A stretch of DNA of 64,000 bases from Actinomadura luteofluorescens (GCF_013409365.1 NZ_JACCBA010000001.1:6386001-6450000); one strand, 5' to 3'. Positions 32,083 to 40,948 are shown, numbered from the stretch's first letter. A program made the numbers and translations. Notes: generated by a model from the sequence alone, not told the origin.

Positions 32083-33209
32083 CGGGACCCCCTCGGCAGG
32101 CCGAGCAGCCGCTCGGCGATCACGTTGCGCTGGATCTCGTTGGTGCCCGCGTAGATCGGCCCGGCCAGCGAGAACACGTAGTTCTCCAGCCACTCCGACT
32201 CCAGCTCGCCGTCCGGGCCGAGCAGGTCGAGCGCGGTCTCGTGCAGCGCCACGTCCAGCTCCGACCAGAACACCTTGTTCAGGCTCGACTCCGCGCCGAT
32301 GTCGTCGTCCCGCGAGACCGTCTCGAACCCCTTGAGCCGGTAGGCCCGCGCCCTGATCCAGGCGTCCGCGACGCGGTCCCGCAGCGCGTCGCCGGAGGCG
32401 TCCGCGCGCTCCTTCCACAGCTCGACGAGCCGCTCGGCCGCCGCGGTGAAGCGCCCGGGGCTGCGCAGCGTGAGGCCGCGCTCGTTCCCGGCGGTGGCCA
32501 TCGCGACCCGCCAGCCGTCCCCGGGCGCGCCGATGACGTCCTCGTCGGGCACGAAGACCCTGTCGAGGAACAGCTCGGCGAACGCGGGCTTGCCGTCCAG
32601 CCGCCCGATCGGGCGGACCGTCACGCCCTCGGCGTCCAGCGGGAACATCAGATAGGTGAGGCCCTTGTGGCGGGACGACTCGGGGTCCGACCGGAACAGC
32701 CCGAACCCCCGGTCGGCGAACGCGGCGCGCGAGCTCCACGTCTTCTGCCCGTCCAGCAGCCAGCCGCCGTCGGTGCGGGTCGCCGTCGCCCGCAGGGCCG
32801 CCAGGTCGCTGCCCGCGCCCGGCTCCGACCACGCCTGCGCCCAGATCACCTCGCCCGCCGCCATCGGCGGCAGGATCCGCGCGAGCTGCTCGGGCGTCCC
32901 GTGCTTGAGCAGCGTCGGCGCCAGCAGGTTGATGCCGTTCTGGCTCACCCGTCCCGGCGCGCCCGCCGCGTAGTACTCCTCCTCGAAGACGAGCCACCGC
33001 AGCACCGACGCGCCGCGCCCGCCGTACTCCTCCGGCCACGACACCACGCCCAGCCGCGCCGCTCCGAGCGTCCGCTCCCACTCCCGGTGCCGGGCGAAGC
33101 CCTCCCCGGTCTCCAGCGACGGGAGGGGCCGCGCCGGGACGTGCTCGCGCAGCCACGCCCGCACCTCGCCGCGGAACTCCTCGTCCGCCGCCCCGAACTC
33201 AAGATCCAT
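32079..33209 (-). CDS. ipdE1: Acyl-CoA dehydrogenase, IpdE1-like
   Basis: A 376-residue FAD acyl-CoA dehydrogenase. It has GVVSWPEEYGGRGASVLRWLV near 57, WAQAWSEPGAGSDLAALRA near 119, DGQKTWSSRAAFADRG and the terminal GPIYAGTNEIQRNVIAERLLG. It resembles FadE30/IpdE1, the catalytic partner of IpdE2 in ring C/D steroid breakdown. Gene symbols are by analogy with mycobacteria, supported by the adjoining partner and fadD3. AGAAAGAGGG precedes the ATG, and an imperfect palindrome lies just upstream. Confidence 0.83.
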   Translation of the reverse strand: MDLEFGAADEEFRGEVRAWLREHVPARPLPSLETGEGFARHREWERTLGAARLGVVSWPEEYGGRGASVLRWLVFEEEYYAAGAPGRVSQNGINLLAPTLLKHGTPEQLARILPPMAAGEVIWAQAWSEPGAGSDLAALRATATRTDGGWLLDGQKTWSSRAAFADRGFGLFRSDPESSRHKGLTYLMFPLDAEGVTVRPIGRLDGKPAFAELFLDRVFVPDEDVIGAPGDGWRVAMATAGNERGLTLRSPGRFTAAAERLVELWKERADASGDALRDRVADAWIRARAYRLKGFETVSRDDDIGAESSLNKVFWSELDVALHETALDLLGPDGELESEWLENYVFSLAGPIYAGTNEIQRNVIAERLLGLPRGSR

Positions 33210-33221
33210 GCGACCCTCTTT

Positions 33222-33239
33222 CTAACAACTGTTTGGTAG
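33222..33239. promoter_or_regulatory. Imperfect palindrome at the ipdE1 promoter
   Basis: CTAACAACTGTTTGGTAG has dyad symmetry of the form CTAnCAA ... TTGnTAG with mismatches in the centre, 13 bases before the ipdE1 start. It is an AT-rich island in GC-rich sequence. TetR regulators (KstR, KstR2) control mycobacterial steroid genes; this sequence does not exactly match either consensus known to me, so the regulator is open. Confidence 0.45.
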
Positions 33240-33462
33240 AGTATCCGCCCCCCGGCACCCCCGCCTCCCCCTCCCGCCCAGTGAGATCCCCCGCGGCCGG
33301 AGAACCCCCCGAGAGGCCGCCGCTGGGCGGCGGGCGCCGGCCGTTCGGCGCGTCCCCGGCGCCGCTCTCCGCATCTGCCGGGAATGTTCTGTCGTGGGGC
33401 TCGCGAGCCGCCTTACCTTCGGGCCGTCCGGCAGGAGACCCACGCGGTGAGGACGGTCAGAC

Positions 33463-35100
33463 ATGCAGCCCAGAAGATGGCTTTTCGCGGTCGCCTCGGC
33501 GGCGTCGGCGGGAGCGGCGGCCGTGGCGTTCGCGGCCTCGGCGCCCGCCCAGGCGCAGGACGGGCCACGCGCCGGAGAGGCCCCGGCCTGCGCGGACGGG
33601 ACCACGGTGCGGACCGACAAGGGCCCGGTGTGCGGGACGGCGGGGAGCGGCGTCAGATCCTGGCTCGGTGTCCCCTACGCGGCGCCGCCCGTGGGAGACC
33701 TGAGGTGGGCACCGACGGCGCCTCCCGCGGGGTGGACGTCCACCCTTGAGGCGACGCGGCGCGGCAGTGCCTGCCCGCAGCCGCCCGGCCTCGGACCCGG
33801 CTCGACCAGCGAGGACTGCCTCAAGCTCGACATCACCGCCCCAGAGAAGACCGACGGGAAGCCCCTGCCGGTGATGGTGGAGCTGCACGGCGGCGGGTTC
33901 CGGCTCGGGTCTCCGTCCGACGGGACGCACCTCGTCAAGGAGGGCGGCGTCATCAACGTCGGCGTGCAGTACCGGCTCGGCATCTTCGGGTTCATGGCGC
34001 ACGAGGGGTTCGGGAGGCACGCGGGCAACTACGCGCTGCGGGACCAGCAGGCCGCACTGCGGTGGGTCCAGCGCAACATCGCGCGCTTCGGCGGCGACCC
34101 CCGCAACGTGACGATCTACGGCGCGTCCGCCGGAGGATCGAGCGTCTGTGCCAACACCGCGTCCCCGGCCGCGAAGGGCCTGTTCCAGAAGGGCATCGCG
34201 CAGAGCGGCGAGTACAACTCGCTGCTCGGCGTGGACGTCCAATGGCAGGCGCAGGACTGCAAGGCCGAGCTGCCCGGCGAGGAGGAAGCCCAGAAGGCCG
34301 GTGAGCGGTTCGCCGCCGCGCTCGGCTGCAAGGACGCCGCCTGCCTGCGCGCGCTGCCCGTCGACGCGCTGCTCAAGCAGGCCGGCAACGGCATCGGACC
34401 GGACGCCGGGACGCAGGGCCCGGTCGTGGACGGCGAGATCCTCCCGATGTCCCCCGGCCGGGCGTTCGCCGAGGGGAAGGTCAACAAGGTCGCGCTGATG
34501 CACGGCGTCGACCGGGACGAGGTCCAGCTCCCGTCCGCCGACACCCCGGAGAAGTACCGGGAGAACGTCCGGCTGCAGTACGGTCCGCTAGCGAGCCGCG
34601 TCATGGAGCTGTACCCGCTGGAGCGCTTCCCGGCGCCGTCGGCGTTCATCGCGTACCGGACGATCGTCGCCGACTCCAACTCCGTGTGCCCGGCGCTCCT
34701 CAACGACCAGCGGCTGGCCGAGCACATCCCGGTGTTCGCCTACCAGACCGACAACGCCGACGCCCCGCCCATGTTCTTCCTGGACCCGACGAAACCGAAC
34801 GGCTCCTACCACGTCAGCGAGAGCCCGTTCCTGTCGCCGTTCCCCGGCGGCGCCGAGCTCACCGCGAACCAGAAGGCGTTCGGCGCGCAGCTCACCGCCC
34901 AGTGGACGGGATTCGCCCGCACCGGGAACCCCACCGTGGACGGCACGCCGTACTGGCCGCGCTTCACCCGGCACGACCCGGCCGTCCTGTCGCTCGTCCC
35001 GGCCGGGGACAGCCAGGTCACCCACGAGATCGCGGAGCAGCACCACTGCGGCTTCTGGAACCGGCACGCCCCCTTCCGGGAGATCGGCGCCGCCGGCTGA
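33463..35100 (+). CDS. Secreted type-B carboxylesterase
   Basis: A 545-residue exported esterase with signal peptide (WLFAVASAASAGAAAVAFAA). The fold is the cholinesterase/type-B alpha/beta hydrolase: LGVPYAAPPVGDLRW, MVELHGGGFRLGS (oxyanion hole), nucleophile elbow GASAGGSS (Ser near residue 224; family usually GESAGG), and the His in QHHCGFWN near the C-terminus. The acid residue is probably in the MHGVDRDE region. It would hydrolyse an extracellular ester. Start chosen for the signal peptide; a weak AGGACGG precedes it. Monocistronic. Confidence 0.87.
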   Translation: MQPRRWLFAVASAASAGAAAVAFAASAPAQAQDGPRAGEAPACADGTTVRTDKGPVCGTAGSGVRSWLGVPYAAPPVGDLRWAPTAPPAGWTSTLEATRRGSACPQPPGLGPGSTSEDCLKLDITAPEKTDGKPLPVMVELHGGGFRLGSPSDGTHLVKEGGVINVGVQYRLGIFGFMAHEGFGRHAGNYALRDQQAALRWVQRNIARFGGDPRNVTIYGASAGGSSVCANTASPAAKGLFQKGIAQSGEYNSLLGVDVQWQAQDCKAELPGEEEAQKAGERFAAALGCKDAACLRALPVDALLKQAGNGIGPDAGTQGPVVDGEILPMSPGRAFAEGKVNKVALMHGVDRDEVQLPSADTPEKYRENVRLQYGPLASRVMELYPLERFPAPSAFIAYRTIVADSNSVCPALLNDQRLAEHIPVFAYQTDNADAPPMFFLDPTKPNGSYHVSESPFLSPFPGGAELTANQKAFGAQLTAQWTGFARTGNPTVDGTPYWPRFTRHDPAVLSLVPAGDSQVTHEIAEQHHCGFWNRHAPFREIGAAG

Positions 35101-35195
35101 CCGCCTTGACGCCCGATGCCACGACCTGTGCCCGACGTGCCAGATGTCCCGCCCCGCCCTTGATCATCGATCGGCCCCGCGGTTTCCATGTGCGC

Positions 35196-35600
35196 ATGCA
35201 CGCCACAGTGGTCGTCCTGGTGGTCGACGCCGGCGGGCGGCGGGAGGCCGCCGACGAGGTGATCCCGGTCGGGGTGGGGCGCGCGGTCCGGTTCGTCCGG
35301 CGGTCGGACGTCCGGTACGCGGAGGCCCACGGCGACTACGCCCGCCTCTACACGGGCGCGGGCAGCCACCTCGTCCGGGTCTCGCTCGCCGCGCTGGAGG
35401 AGGCGTGGCGGGACGCCGGATTCGTCCGCATCCACCGGTCGCATCTGGTCGCCCTCGCCCACGTCGAGGAGATGGTCGTCGAGTCGGGGCGGTGCACGCT
35501 CCGGCTCGGCGACGCGCGGCTGACCGTCAGCCGCCGCAACGCCGGCGCCCTCCGCGACCGGCTCGTCCGGGGCGCCCTCCCCGGAACCAGAATTCCGTGA
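35196..35600 (+). CDS. LytTR-domain DNA-binding protein without receiver
   Basis: A 134-residue protein whose residues about 30-130 form a LytTR domain (RFVRRSDVRYAEAHGDYARL, then FVRIHRSHLVALAHVEE, then LTVSRRNAGALRDRL). LytTR proteins normally follow a response-regulator receiver; here only about 30 residues of other sequence precede it, so it is a stand-alone regulator. The ATG is preferred; a GTG two codons earlier is possible. It ends ten bases before the beta-propeller gene and is probably co-transcribed with it. Confidence 0.75.
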   Translation: MHATVVVLVVDAGGRREAADEVIPVGVGRAVRFVRRSDVRYAEAHGDYARLYTGAGSHLVRVSLAALEEAWRDAGFVRIHRSHLVALAHVEEMVVESGRCTLRLGDARLTVSRRNAGALRDRLVRGALPGTRIP

Positions 35601-35610
35601 AGGAGAACCG

Positions 35611-37194
35611 ATGCGTCACAGAAGACGGGCGGCGGCCCTCACCGCCGCCGCATGCCTGGTCGCCGGCGCGACCGTCGCCCCCGGCCCGGCCGCGTCCGGA
35701 CGGCCCGTGCGCGGCGACTGGCCGACCTGGCAGCAGAACCTGAACGGCACCCGGTACAACCCGGCGGAACGCGAGATCACGCCCGCGAACGTCGGCGGGC
35801 TCAAGCTGAAGTGGGCCTTCGGCTTCCCCAGGCAGACCGGCGCCCCGCACAGCCAGCCCGCCGTGGTCGGGCGCACCGTCTACTTCGGCGGCCCGGACGG
35901 CCGCTTCCGCGCCCGCGACGCCCGCACGGGCGCGGCCAGATGGGAGTTCGACCTCAGCACCGTCGGGACGGGTTTCGCCCAGGTGCGCGACGGCGCCGCC
36001 GTCTCCCACGGCCAGGTGTTCTTCGGTGACACGCGCGGCTACATGTACGCGCTGGAACAGGAAACCGGCAAGCTCCTCTGGGCGAAACGGATCGACGACC
36101 ATGTCAGCGCCACCGTCACCAGTTCCCCCATCGTCTACCAGGGCCGTGTCTACGTCGGGGTTTCCAGCGGCGAGAACCTCATGGGCAAGGAACACCCCTG
36201 CTGCACCTTCCGCGGCCACGTCGACGCTTTGGACACCGACACGGGAGAGCTCGACTGGCGCTTCTACACCGTCCCGGAGCCGCGCCAGGACGGAACCTGG
36301 CCGAACGGGGTACCGCGCTACACACCGTCTGGCGCGGGCGTGTGGAGCACCCCGTCCATCGACCCCGCGACCGGCACCCTCTACGTCGGCACAGGACAGA
36401 ACTACAGCGGCAGCGGAGGGCACTTCGACTCCGTCCTCGCCCTGGACGCCAGGACCGGGAAACCGCGCTGGACCCGCAAGATGACCGACGTCGACACCTG
36501 GCGCCGCGAGTGCAACAGCCCGTCCCCCGAAGACCAGCAGTACTGCCCCAACCTCCCCGACGGCACCGCCCTGGACTTCGACCTCGGCGCCGCGCCCAGC
36601 CTGTTCACCGTGCACGGCCGCCGCCTCATCGGCATCGGCCAGAAGCTCGGCGTCTACCACGTCCTGGACGCCCGCACCGGTGAGATCGTCTGGCAGCGCC
36701 AGCTGTCCACGCCGATGCCGGGCGGCGGTCTGAGCGGCATCCAGTGGGGCGCCAGCTACGACGGGCAGCGCCTCTACGTCGCGACCTACATGGCGAATCC
36801 GGGCACGCTGTTCGCGCTCGACCCGTCCAACGGCCACGTCATCTGGAAGACGCCGAATCCCGCGGACGGCTGCACCACGGGCGGCGCCGCCCAGTACCCG
36901 AAGGTCTGCCGCCTCGGCCACCCGCCCGCCGTGACCACCACTCCCGGCCTCGTCTGGGAAGGCAGCATGGACGGCAAGATGCGCGCCTACTCGTCCCGCA
37001 CCGGCGAGGTCCTGTGGAGCTTCGACACCATCGCCGACCTCCCGACCGTCGACGGCGGCACCGCCCGCGGCGGCTCCCTGTCCGGCGGAGGCGGCGCCGT
37101 CGTCTCGCACGGCATGGTCTACGTCCTGACCGGCGACATGTTCACGCCCTACCCGAACGACAAGGGCTACGCCCTCCTGGCGTTCAGCCGCTGA
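35611..37194 (+). CDS. Secreted PQQ-type beta-propeller protein
   Basis: A 527-residue exported protein with a signal peptide (ALTAAACLVAGATVAPGPAAS). It opens WPTWQQNLNGTRYNPAE, as in PQQ-dependent dehydrogenases and polyvinyl-alcohol dehydrogenase relatives. Repeated propeller blades end in ALDxxTGxxxW-like motifs (ALEQETGKLLWAKRI, VLDARTGEIVWQRQL, ALDPSNGHVIWKTPN). A CCTFRG and other Cys pairs suggest disulphides. I see no clear cytochrome c motif. It could bind PQQ or a carbohydrate or polymer; activity not assignable. GAAGGAGAACCG lies upstream. It overlaps the convergent methyltransferase gene by 11 bases. Confidence 0.8.
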   Translation: MRHRRRAAALTAAACLVAGATVAPGPAASGRPVRGDWPTWQQNLNGTRYNPAEREITPANVGGLKLKWAFGFPRQTGAPHSQPAVVGRTVYFGGPDGRFRARDARTGAARWEFDLSTVGTGFAQVRDGAAVSHGQVFFGDTRGYMYALEQETGKLLWAKRIDDHVSATVTSSPIVYQGRVYVGVSSGENLMGKEHPCCTFRGHVDALDTDTGELDWRFYTVPEPRQDGTWPNGVPRYTPSGAGVWSTPSIDPATGTLYVGTGQNYSGSGGHFDSVLALDARTGKPRWTRKMTDVDTWRRECNSPSPEDQQYCPNLPDGTALDFDLGAAPSLFTVHGRRLIGIGQKLGVYHVLDARTGEIVWQRQLSTPMPGGGLSGIQWGASYDGQRLYVATYMANPGTLFALDPSNGHVIWKTPNPADGCTTGGAAQYPKVCRLGHPPAVTTTPGLVWEGSMDGKMRAYSSRTGEVLWSFDTIADLPTVDGGTARGGSLSGGGGAVVSHGMVYVLTGDMFTPYPNDKGYALLAFSR

Positions 37195-38005
37195 CGCGGG
37201 CGACGCCGCAGAAGGCGTCCACCTCGGGCGGCTCGTCGAACGGGGACGGCTCGGGACGCCACCGCGACACCGGCACGACCCCCGGCTCCAGCAGCTCCAG
37301 GCCGTCGAAGAACCCGGCGATGCGCTCGGGGGAGCGCAGGTTGTAGGCGACGCCGCCCGCCTCGACATAGCGGGCGATCGCGCGGGCGCGGGCGGTGTCG
37401 TCGGCACCGTCCGCCCCCGGCGTCCCGAAGACGTCGCTGCCGTCGTTGACGACCACATGACTGCCCGGCGCGAGGGACGCCACCAGCCGGGCGAGAACGC
37501 CCTCCGGGTCCTCCTCGTCGGTCAGGTGACCGAGGATCCCGAGAAGCAGCAGCACCACCGGCCGGTCGAAGTCGAGCGTCTCGGCGGCCTTGCCCAGGAT
37601 CGCGTCCGGCTCGCGGATGTCGGCGTCGATGTAGGACGTGACGCCCTCGGGCGCCGAGGTCAGCAGCGCCCGCGCATGCGTGAGCACGAGCGGATCATTG
37701 TCCACGTACACCACGCGCGCGTCGGGCGCGATCCGCTGCGCGACCTCGTGCGTGTTGTCGACGGTGGGCAGCCCGGTGCCGATGTCGAGGAACTGCCGCA
37801 TCCCGGCCTCGCCCGCCAGATACCGGACGGCGCGCCCGAGAAAGGCCCGCGAATGCCGGGCGATGTCGACCTGACCGGGAAAGATCGCAAGAAACTCGTC
37901 CCCCACCTCCTGGTCGATGGGGTAGTTGTCCTTCCCGCCCAACCAGTGGTTCCAGATCCGCGCCGAATGCGGAACAGACGAGTCGATCCGCGGATGCTCG
38001 GTCAT
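37184..38005 (-). CDS. DUF574 SAM-dependent methyltransferase
   Basis: A 273-residue protein of the actinobacteria-specific DUF574 (Methyltransf_19) family. It begins DSSVPHSARIWNHWLGGKDN, with the SAM-binding FLDIGTGLPT near residue 75, VYVDNDPLVLTHARALL, and the terminal SRWRPEP motif. Targets are unknown in most members; many occur in regulatory neighbourhoods. The ATG follows GGAGG. Upstream lies TAGGAT as a possible -10. Confidence 0.87.
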   Translation of the reverse strand: MTEHPRIDSSVPHSARIWNHWLGGKDNYPIDQEVGDEFLAIFPGQVDIARHSRAFLGRAVRYLAGEAGMRQFLDIGTGLPTVDNTHEVAQRIAPDARVVYVDNDPLVLTHARALLTSAPEGVTSYIDADIREPDAILGKAAETLDFDRPVVLLLLGILGHLTDEEDPEGVLARLVASLAPGSHVVVNDGSDVFGTPGADGADDTARARAIARYVEAGGVAYNLRSPERIAGFFDGLELLEPGVVPVSRWRPEPSPFDEPPEVDAFCGVARVSG

Positions 38006-38045
38006 CGAAACCCTCCAGAGGGCGGGGAGATCGTCGCGGCCGGAC

Positions 38046-38492
38046 ATGATCCTATGGCGCCCGTGCCCGGGCCGCCGGTCGTCGCGCGGTCCCCGCCTCA
38101 GGACGGCCCGCCGGCGACGCCGGAGGCTGTCCCCGTCCGGTGATACAACATCGGCCGTTACTCCGATCCGCGACTTCTGGGCGGTCCACCACGGGCTGGA
38201 CACCGGCTTCGACTGCGTCGGCGGTGACCTCGCCTGCAACACCCTGGAGTTCTTCGCCGACGACAGTTGGAGCGTGGTGGCCGAACGCCTCGACGGATGC
38301 CCGCCGGACCGGTTCGTCCACGCCGTCGGCAACGCAAACTACGACACCTATGTGCTCGACCTGGACATGCTCGACGGCGCGGGCAACCCCACCGTCGCCC
38401 ACTGGGCCTTCAAGGAACGGCAGATCGGTGATCACAAACAGTACTGGGAGTGGCTCGACGGCACCGGCACCGACCTGATCTTCGGCTCCTGA
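38046..38492 (+). CDS. Conserved-looking hypothetical protein, start uncertain
   Basis: The frame gives a well-behaved acidic domain from about residue 40 (IRDFWAVHHGLDTGFDCVGG) to the end (WEWLDGTGTDLIFGS), including LACNTLEFFADDSWSVVAERL and TVAHWAFKERQIGDHKQYW. No standard start codon occurs near the domain boundary. The ATG at 38046 adds an Arg-rich stretch that is probably not genuine, so initiation at an unusual codon or loss of the original start is possible. I do not recognise a function. Confidence 0.5.
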   Translation: MILWRPCPGRRSSRGPRLRTARRRRRRLSPSGDTTSAVTPIRDFWAVHHGLDTGFDCVGGDLACNTLEFFADDSWSVVAERLDGCPPDRFVHAVGNANYDTYVLDLDMLDGAGNPTVAHWAFKERQIGDHKQYWEWLDGTGTDLIFGS

Positions 38493-38574
38493 CGGCGGAC
38501 ACCGCGCGGCAGGCCCGGGGCAGGGCACCGGAGCCGGATAATAGAGAGAGGACCGGCGGCTTCAGGGGGTGCGG

Positions 38575-39348
38575 ATGGTCAGCGAGAACACGGCCAGGCT
38601 GGCGGTACTGATCGATGCCGACAACGCGCAGCCCGCGATCGTCGAGGCTCTGCTGGCCGAGGTCGCGAAGTACGGCACCGCGCACGTCAAGCGGGCCTAC
38701 GGCGACTGGACGGGCACCAGCCTGCGGGGCTGGAAGGAGCAGCTGCTCGACCAGTCGATCCAGCCGATCCAGCAGTTCGCCTACACCAAGGGCAAGAACG
38801 CGACCGACGCGGCGATGGTCATCGACGCGATGGACCTGCTGTACTCCGACCGCTTCGACGGGTTCTGCCTCGTCTCCAGCGACAGCGACTTCACCCGCCT
38901 GGCCGCCCGCATCCGCGAGTCCGGCCTCACCGTGTACGGCTTCGGCGAGCGCAAGACGCCCAAGCCCTTCGTGGCGGCGTGCGACAAGTTCATCTACATC
39001 GAGAACCTGCTGTACGAGAGCCCGACCACCCCGGCCGCCGAGACGCTCAAGCCGGCGCCCCCCACCCCGGCGGCCAAGCTGAAGCAGGACACCGCGCTCG
39101 TCAACCTTCTCCGCAACGCCGTGGAGGCCGCGTCCGACGAGGACGGGTGGGCCGCCCTGGGGTCCGTCGGCCAGATCATCACCAAGCAGCGCCCCGAGTT
39201 CGACTCCCGCAATTACGGCTACGCGAAGCTCAACGCGCTGATCGCCGCGACGACGCTGTTCGACCTGGACCGCCAGGGCTCCGGTGACGGCAAGGCGCAC
39301 ATCATCTACGTCCGCGACAAACGCCCCCAGGACAAGAAGCCCTCCTAG
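38575..39348 (+). CDS. NYN-domain protein with C-terminal OST-HTH/LOTUS-like domain
   Basis: A 257-residue protein. Residues 5-155 are a NYN (PIN-like) nuclease domain with acidic residues in LAVLIDADNAQP, KNATDAAMVIDAMDLL and FCLVSSDSDFTRLA. A Pro/Ala linker leads to residues about 180-257 (WAALGSVGQIITKQRPEFDS, then YGYAKLNALI), typical of the OST-HTH/LOTUS RNA-binding fold. This architecture is associated with RNA processing or decay. The ATG after GGGGG is preferred to a GTG two codons earlier. GATAAT upstream is a -10 candidate. Confidence 0.87.
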   Translation: MVSENTARLAVLIDADNAQPAIVEALLAEVAKYGTAHVKRAYGDWTGTSLRGWKEQLLDQSIQPIQQFAYTKGKNATDAAMVIDAMDLLYSDRFDGFCLVSSDSDFTRLAARIRESGLTVYGFGERKTPKPFVAACDKFIYIENLLYESPTTPAAETLKPAPPTPAAKLKQDTALVNLLRNAVEAASDEDGWAALGSVGQIITKQRPEFDSRNYGYAKLNALIAATTLFDLDRQGSGDGKAHIIYVRDKRPQDKKPS

Positions 39349-39350
39349 CC

Positions 39351-40643
39351 TCAGCGGCGGGCGCTCGTCGTGAAGACGCCGATGCCGTTGGCCACCGCGC
39401 GTTCCGAGCCGTCCGAAGGGGTGTTGCGGACGGTCACCGCGGGCTCGCCGGGGGAGCGTGCGACGAGGGTGGACGAGCCGCCGCCGTCGAGGTTCACGGC
39501 GTCGTCGGCACCGGCCTTGTCCAGCAGGGACGCCAGCTCGGCGACGGTCACCCCGCCGCTCTGCTCGGACCGTCCGTCCACCACCACGAGGTAGAAGTGG
39601 CGGCCGTCGCGGCTCACCCCGGCGGCCGTGCGCGGCGCCGGGCCGGTGGCGCTCAGGCCGTCCAGCGGGCCTCCGTTCCGCAGGACGGGGAAGCCGCCGA
39701 CGGCGAACCGGAAGCGGACCGGCCCGGTGAAGCGGTAGGAGACCCGCACCCGGTCGCCGGGCTTGAGGCGGCGCAGCGCGTCGGCGCCCTTCTCCCGCCC
39801 GACCAGCACGGTCGTGCCGGACGGGATCGCGCCGCCGCCGACCGTGCCGGAGATCCCCGTCACCACGCCGCGCCGCACGGTCACCTCGGCGGTCTCCGTG
39901 CTGCACGGGTCGCTGCGCTTCTGGTCCGTCCCGCACACCGCGCGCTGCCGCGACACGTCTCCCCATTCGGGACCGAACGCGCCGACGCCGCCGACCGGGA
40001 GCGCGTACTGGTTGAGGCCGCGCAGGGCGATGGTCGTCTTCCCGGAGCGGACGGTGCCGGTCAGGCGCAGGCGTGCCACGTGCCCGCGCCGGTCGGCGCC
40101 GACGCCGATCACGTCCTCGGCGGACGTGCCGGGCGGCAGCGCGGGGCCGAACCGCTGCCCGTCCGGGACGGCGCCCTTGAGCGGCCGGCCGCCGTCCACC
40201 TCCGGCCCGGACGAGGACCCCGTGGGCACGACCCCGGCATGGGTCTCGCTGATGTTGAAGAAGTCGCCGTTGACCCCGGCCACGGCGTGCTGCGCGTCCG
40301 CCATCGCCGACACCGTGCGGCGAGCGGCGACCACGGGCGGGCGCAGGAGCCCGACCCCGGCCTGGCGCAGGTCGACGTCCACCAGCTCACCGGCGACCCG
40401 GCCGCCGGACCCGGACGTCTCGAAGGTCCGGAAGGTCGCGCCGGACGCGAGCGTCTCCGAGGAGGTGTACCGCACGTCCCCGACCCCGGCCGAGACCCGG
40501 GCCCGCGCCCCCGCCGCGTCGGCCCGCTCACCCGACCCCGCCCCGTCGCCCCCCGGCGGCGGCACGTCCGCCCGCGCCGGAACCCACCCGACCCCCACCG
40601 CCACGATCGCCGCCGCCCCCACGGCCACCCACCAGCGCACCAT
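39351..40643 (-). CDS. Secreted phosphodiester glycosidase (NAGPA-like)
   Basis: A 430-residue exported protein with a signal peptide (VRWWVAVGAAAIVAVGVGWV). The phosphodiester glycosidase (DUF2233) domain is seen in HAVAGVNGDFFNI near 130, RFAVGGFPVLRNGGPL, and the C-terminal DAVNLDGGGSSTLVARSPG. The family removes GlcNAc from phosphodiester-linked glycans in animals and acts on envelope or exopolymer glycans in bacteria. The ATG at 40643 was taken, giving the cleaner signal peptide; an ATG ten codons earlier lacks a ribosome-binding site. Confidence 0.85.
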   Translation of the reverse strand: MVRWWVAVGAAAIVAVGVGWVPARADVPPPGGDGAGSGERADAAGARARVSAGVGDVRYTSSETLASGATFRTFETSGSGGRVAGELVDVDLRQAGVGLLRPPVVAARRTVSAMADAQHAVAGVNGDFFNISETHAGVVPTGSSSGPEVDGGRPLKGAVPDGQRFGPALPPGTSAEDVIGVGADRRGHVARLRLTGTVRSGKTTIALRGLNQYALPVGGVGAFGPEWGDVSRQRAVCGTDQKRSDPCSTETAEVTVRRGVVTGISGTVGGGAIPSGTTVLVGREKGADALRRLKPGDRVRVSYRFTGPVRFRFAVGGFPVLRNGGPLDGLSATGPAPRTAAGVSRDGRHFYLVVVDGRSEQSGGVTVAELASLLDKAGADDAVNLDGGGSSTLVARSPGEPAVTVRNTPSDGSERAVANGIGVFTTSARR

Positions 40644-40781
40644 CCGCCCGCCCTTCTTTCGACCACAGTCCATTGATCATGACGCAGGGACGGTGAAAGG
40701 CGGGCAGCCGGCGCGCTAACATTCGATGCAGGTTCGTTCGACGCGTTCGATGGTCGGGGCCGCGAACCCTCCGACGTAGCA

Positions 40782-40818
40782 ATCGGGCGGGGCTCCGCTT
40801 CTCGCGGCCCCACCCGAT
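40782..40818 (-). terminator. Terminator hairpin after the secreted-peptide gene
   Basis: ATCGGGCGGGGC (40782-40793) pairs with GCCCCACCCGAT (40807-40818) apart from one G-U position. The loop region can itself form a four-base stem. It lies 17 bases past the stop of the peptide gene on the minus strand. Confidence 0.7.
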
Positions 40819-40834
40819 GCGCAATGTGATCAGC

Positions 40835-40948
40835 TCAGGTCATGTGGACCAGCGTTGCGGCGCTGGCCTCTCCCGCGATGATCAGCGAAAAAGCGGCGGC
40901 CGTGGCGGTCACCGTCAATAGCCGCTTCTTTGTGAACAGCCGCTTCAT
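40835..40948 (-). CDS. 37-residue secreted peptide precursor downstream of the SARP/TPR regulator
   Basis: The peptide reads MKRLFTKKRLLTVTATAAAF then SLIIAGEASAATLVHMT. This is a basic N-terminus, a hydrophobic core, an ASA/A signal-peptidase site, and only about seven to eight residues of mature peptide (ATLVHMT). GAGGG lies nine bases before the ATG, TACAAT about 60 bases upstream is a good -10, and a terminator follows, so this is a complete small transcription unit. It lies downstream of a TPR regulator. Peptide pheromones of RRNPP systems are encoded just so, but that role is an inference. An alternative is a vestigial secreted protein. Confidence 0.55.
   Translation of the reverse strand: MKRLFTKKRLLTVTATAAAFSLIIAGEASAATLVHMT

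Noticed and set aside
31180..33156. A single 658-residue acyl-CoA dehydrogenase fusion on the minus strand
   Set aside because: The first half is out of frame with the real IpdE1 product and is Arg/Gly-rich; two overlapping genes with a GTGA junction explain the sequence.
33241..33462. C-run-rich sequence as a fifth copy of the palindromic repeat
   Set aside because: It has C-runs but no matching G-run palindrome or flank.
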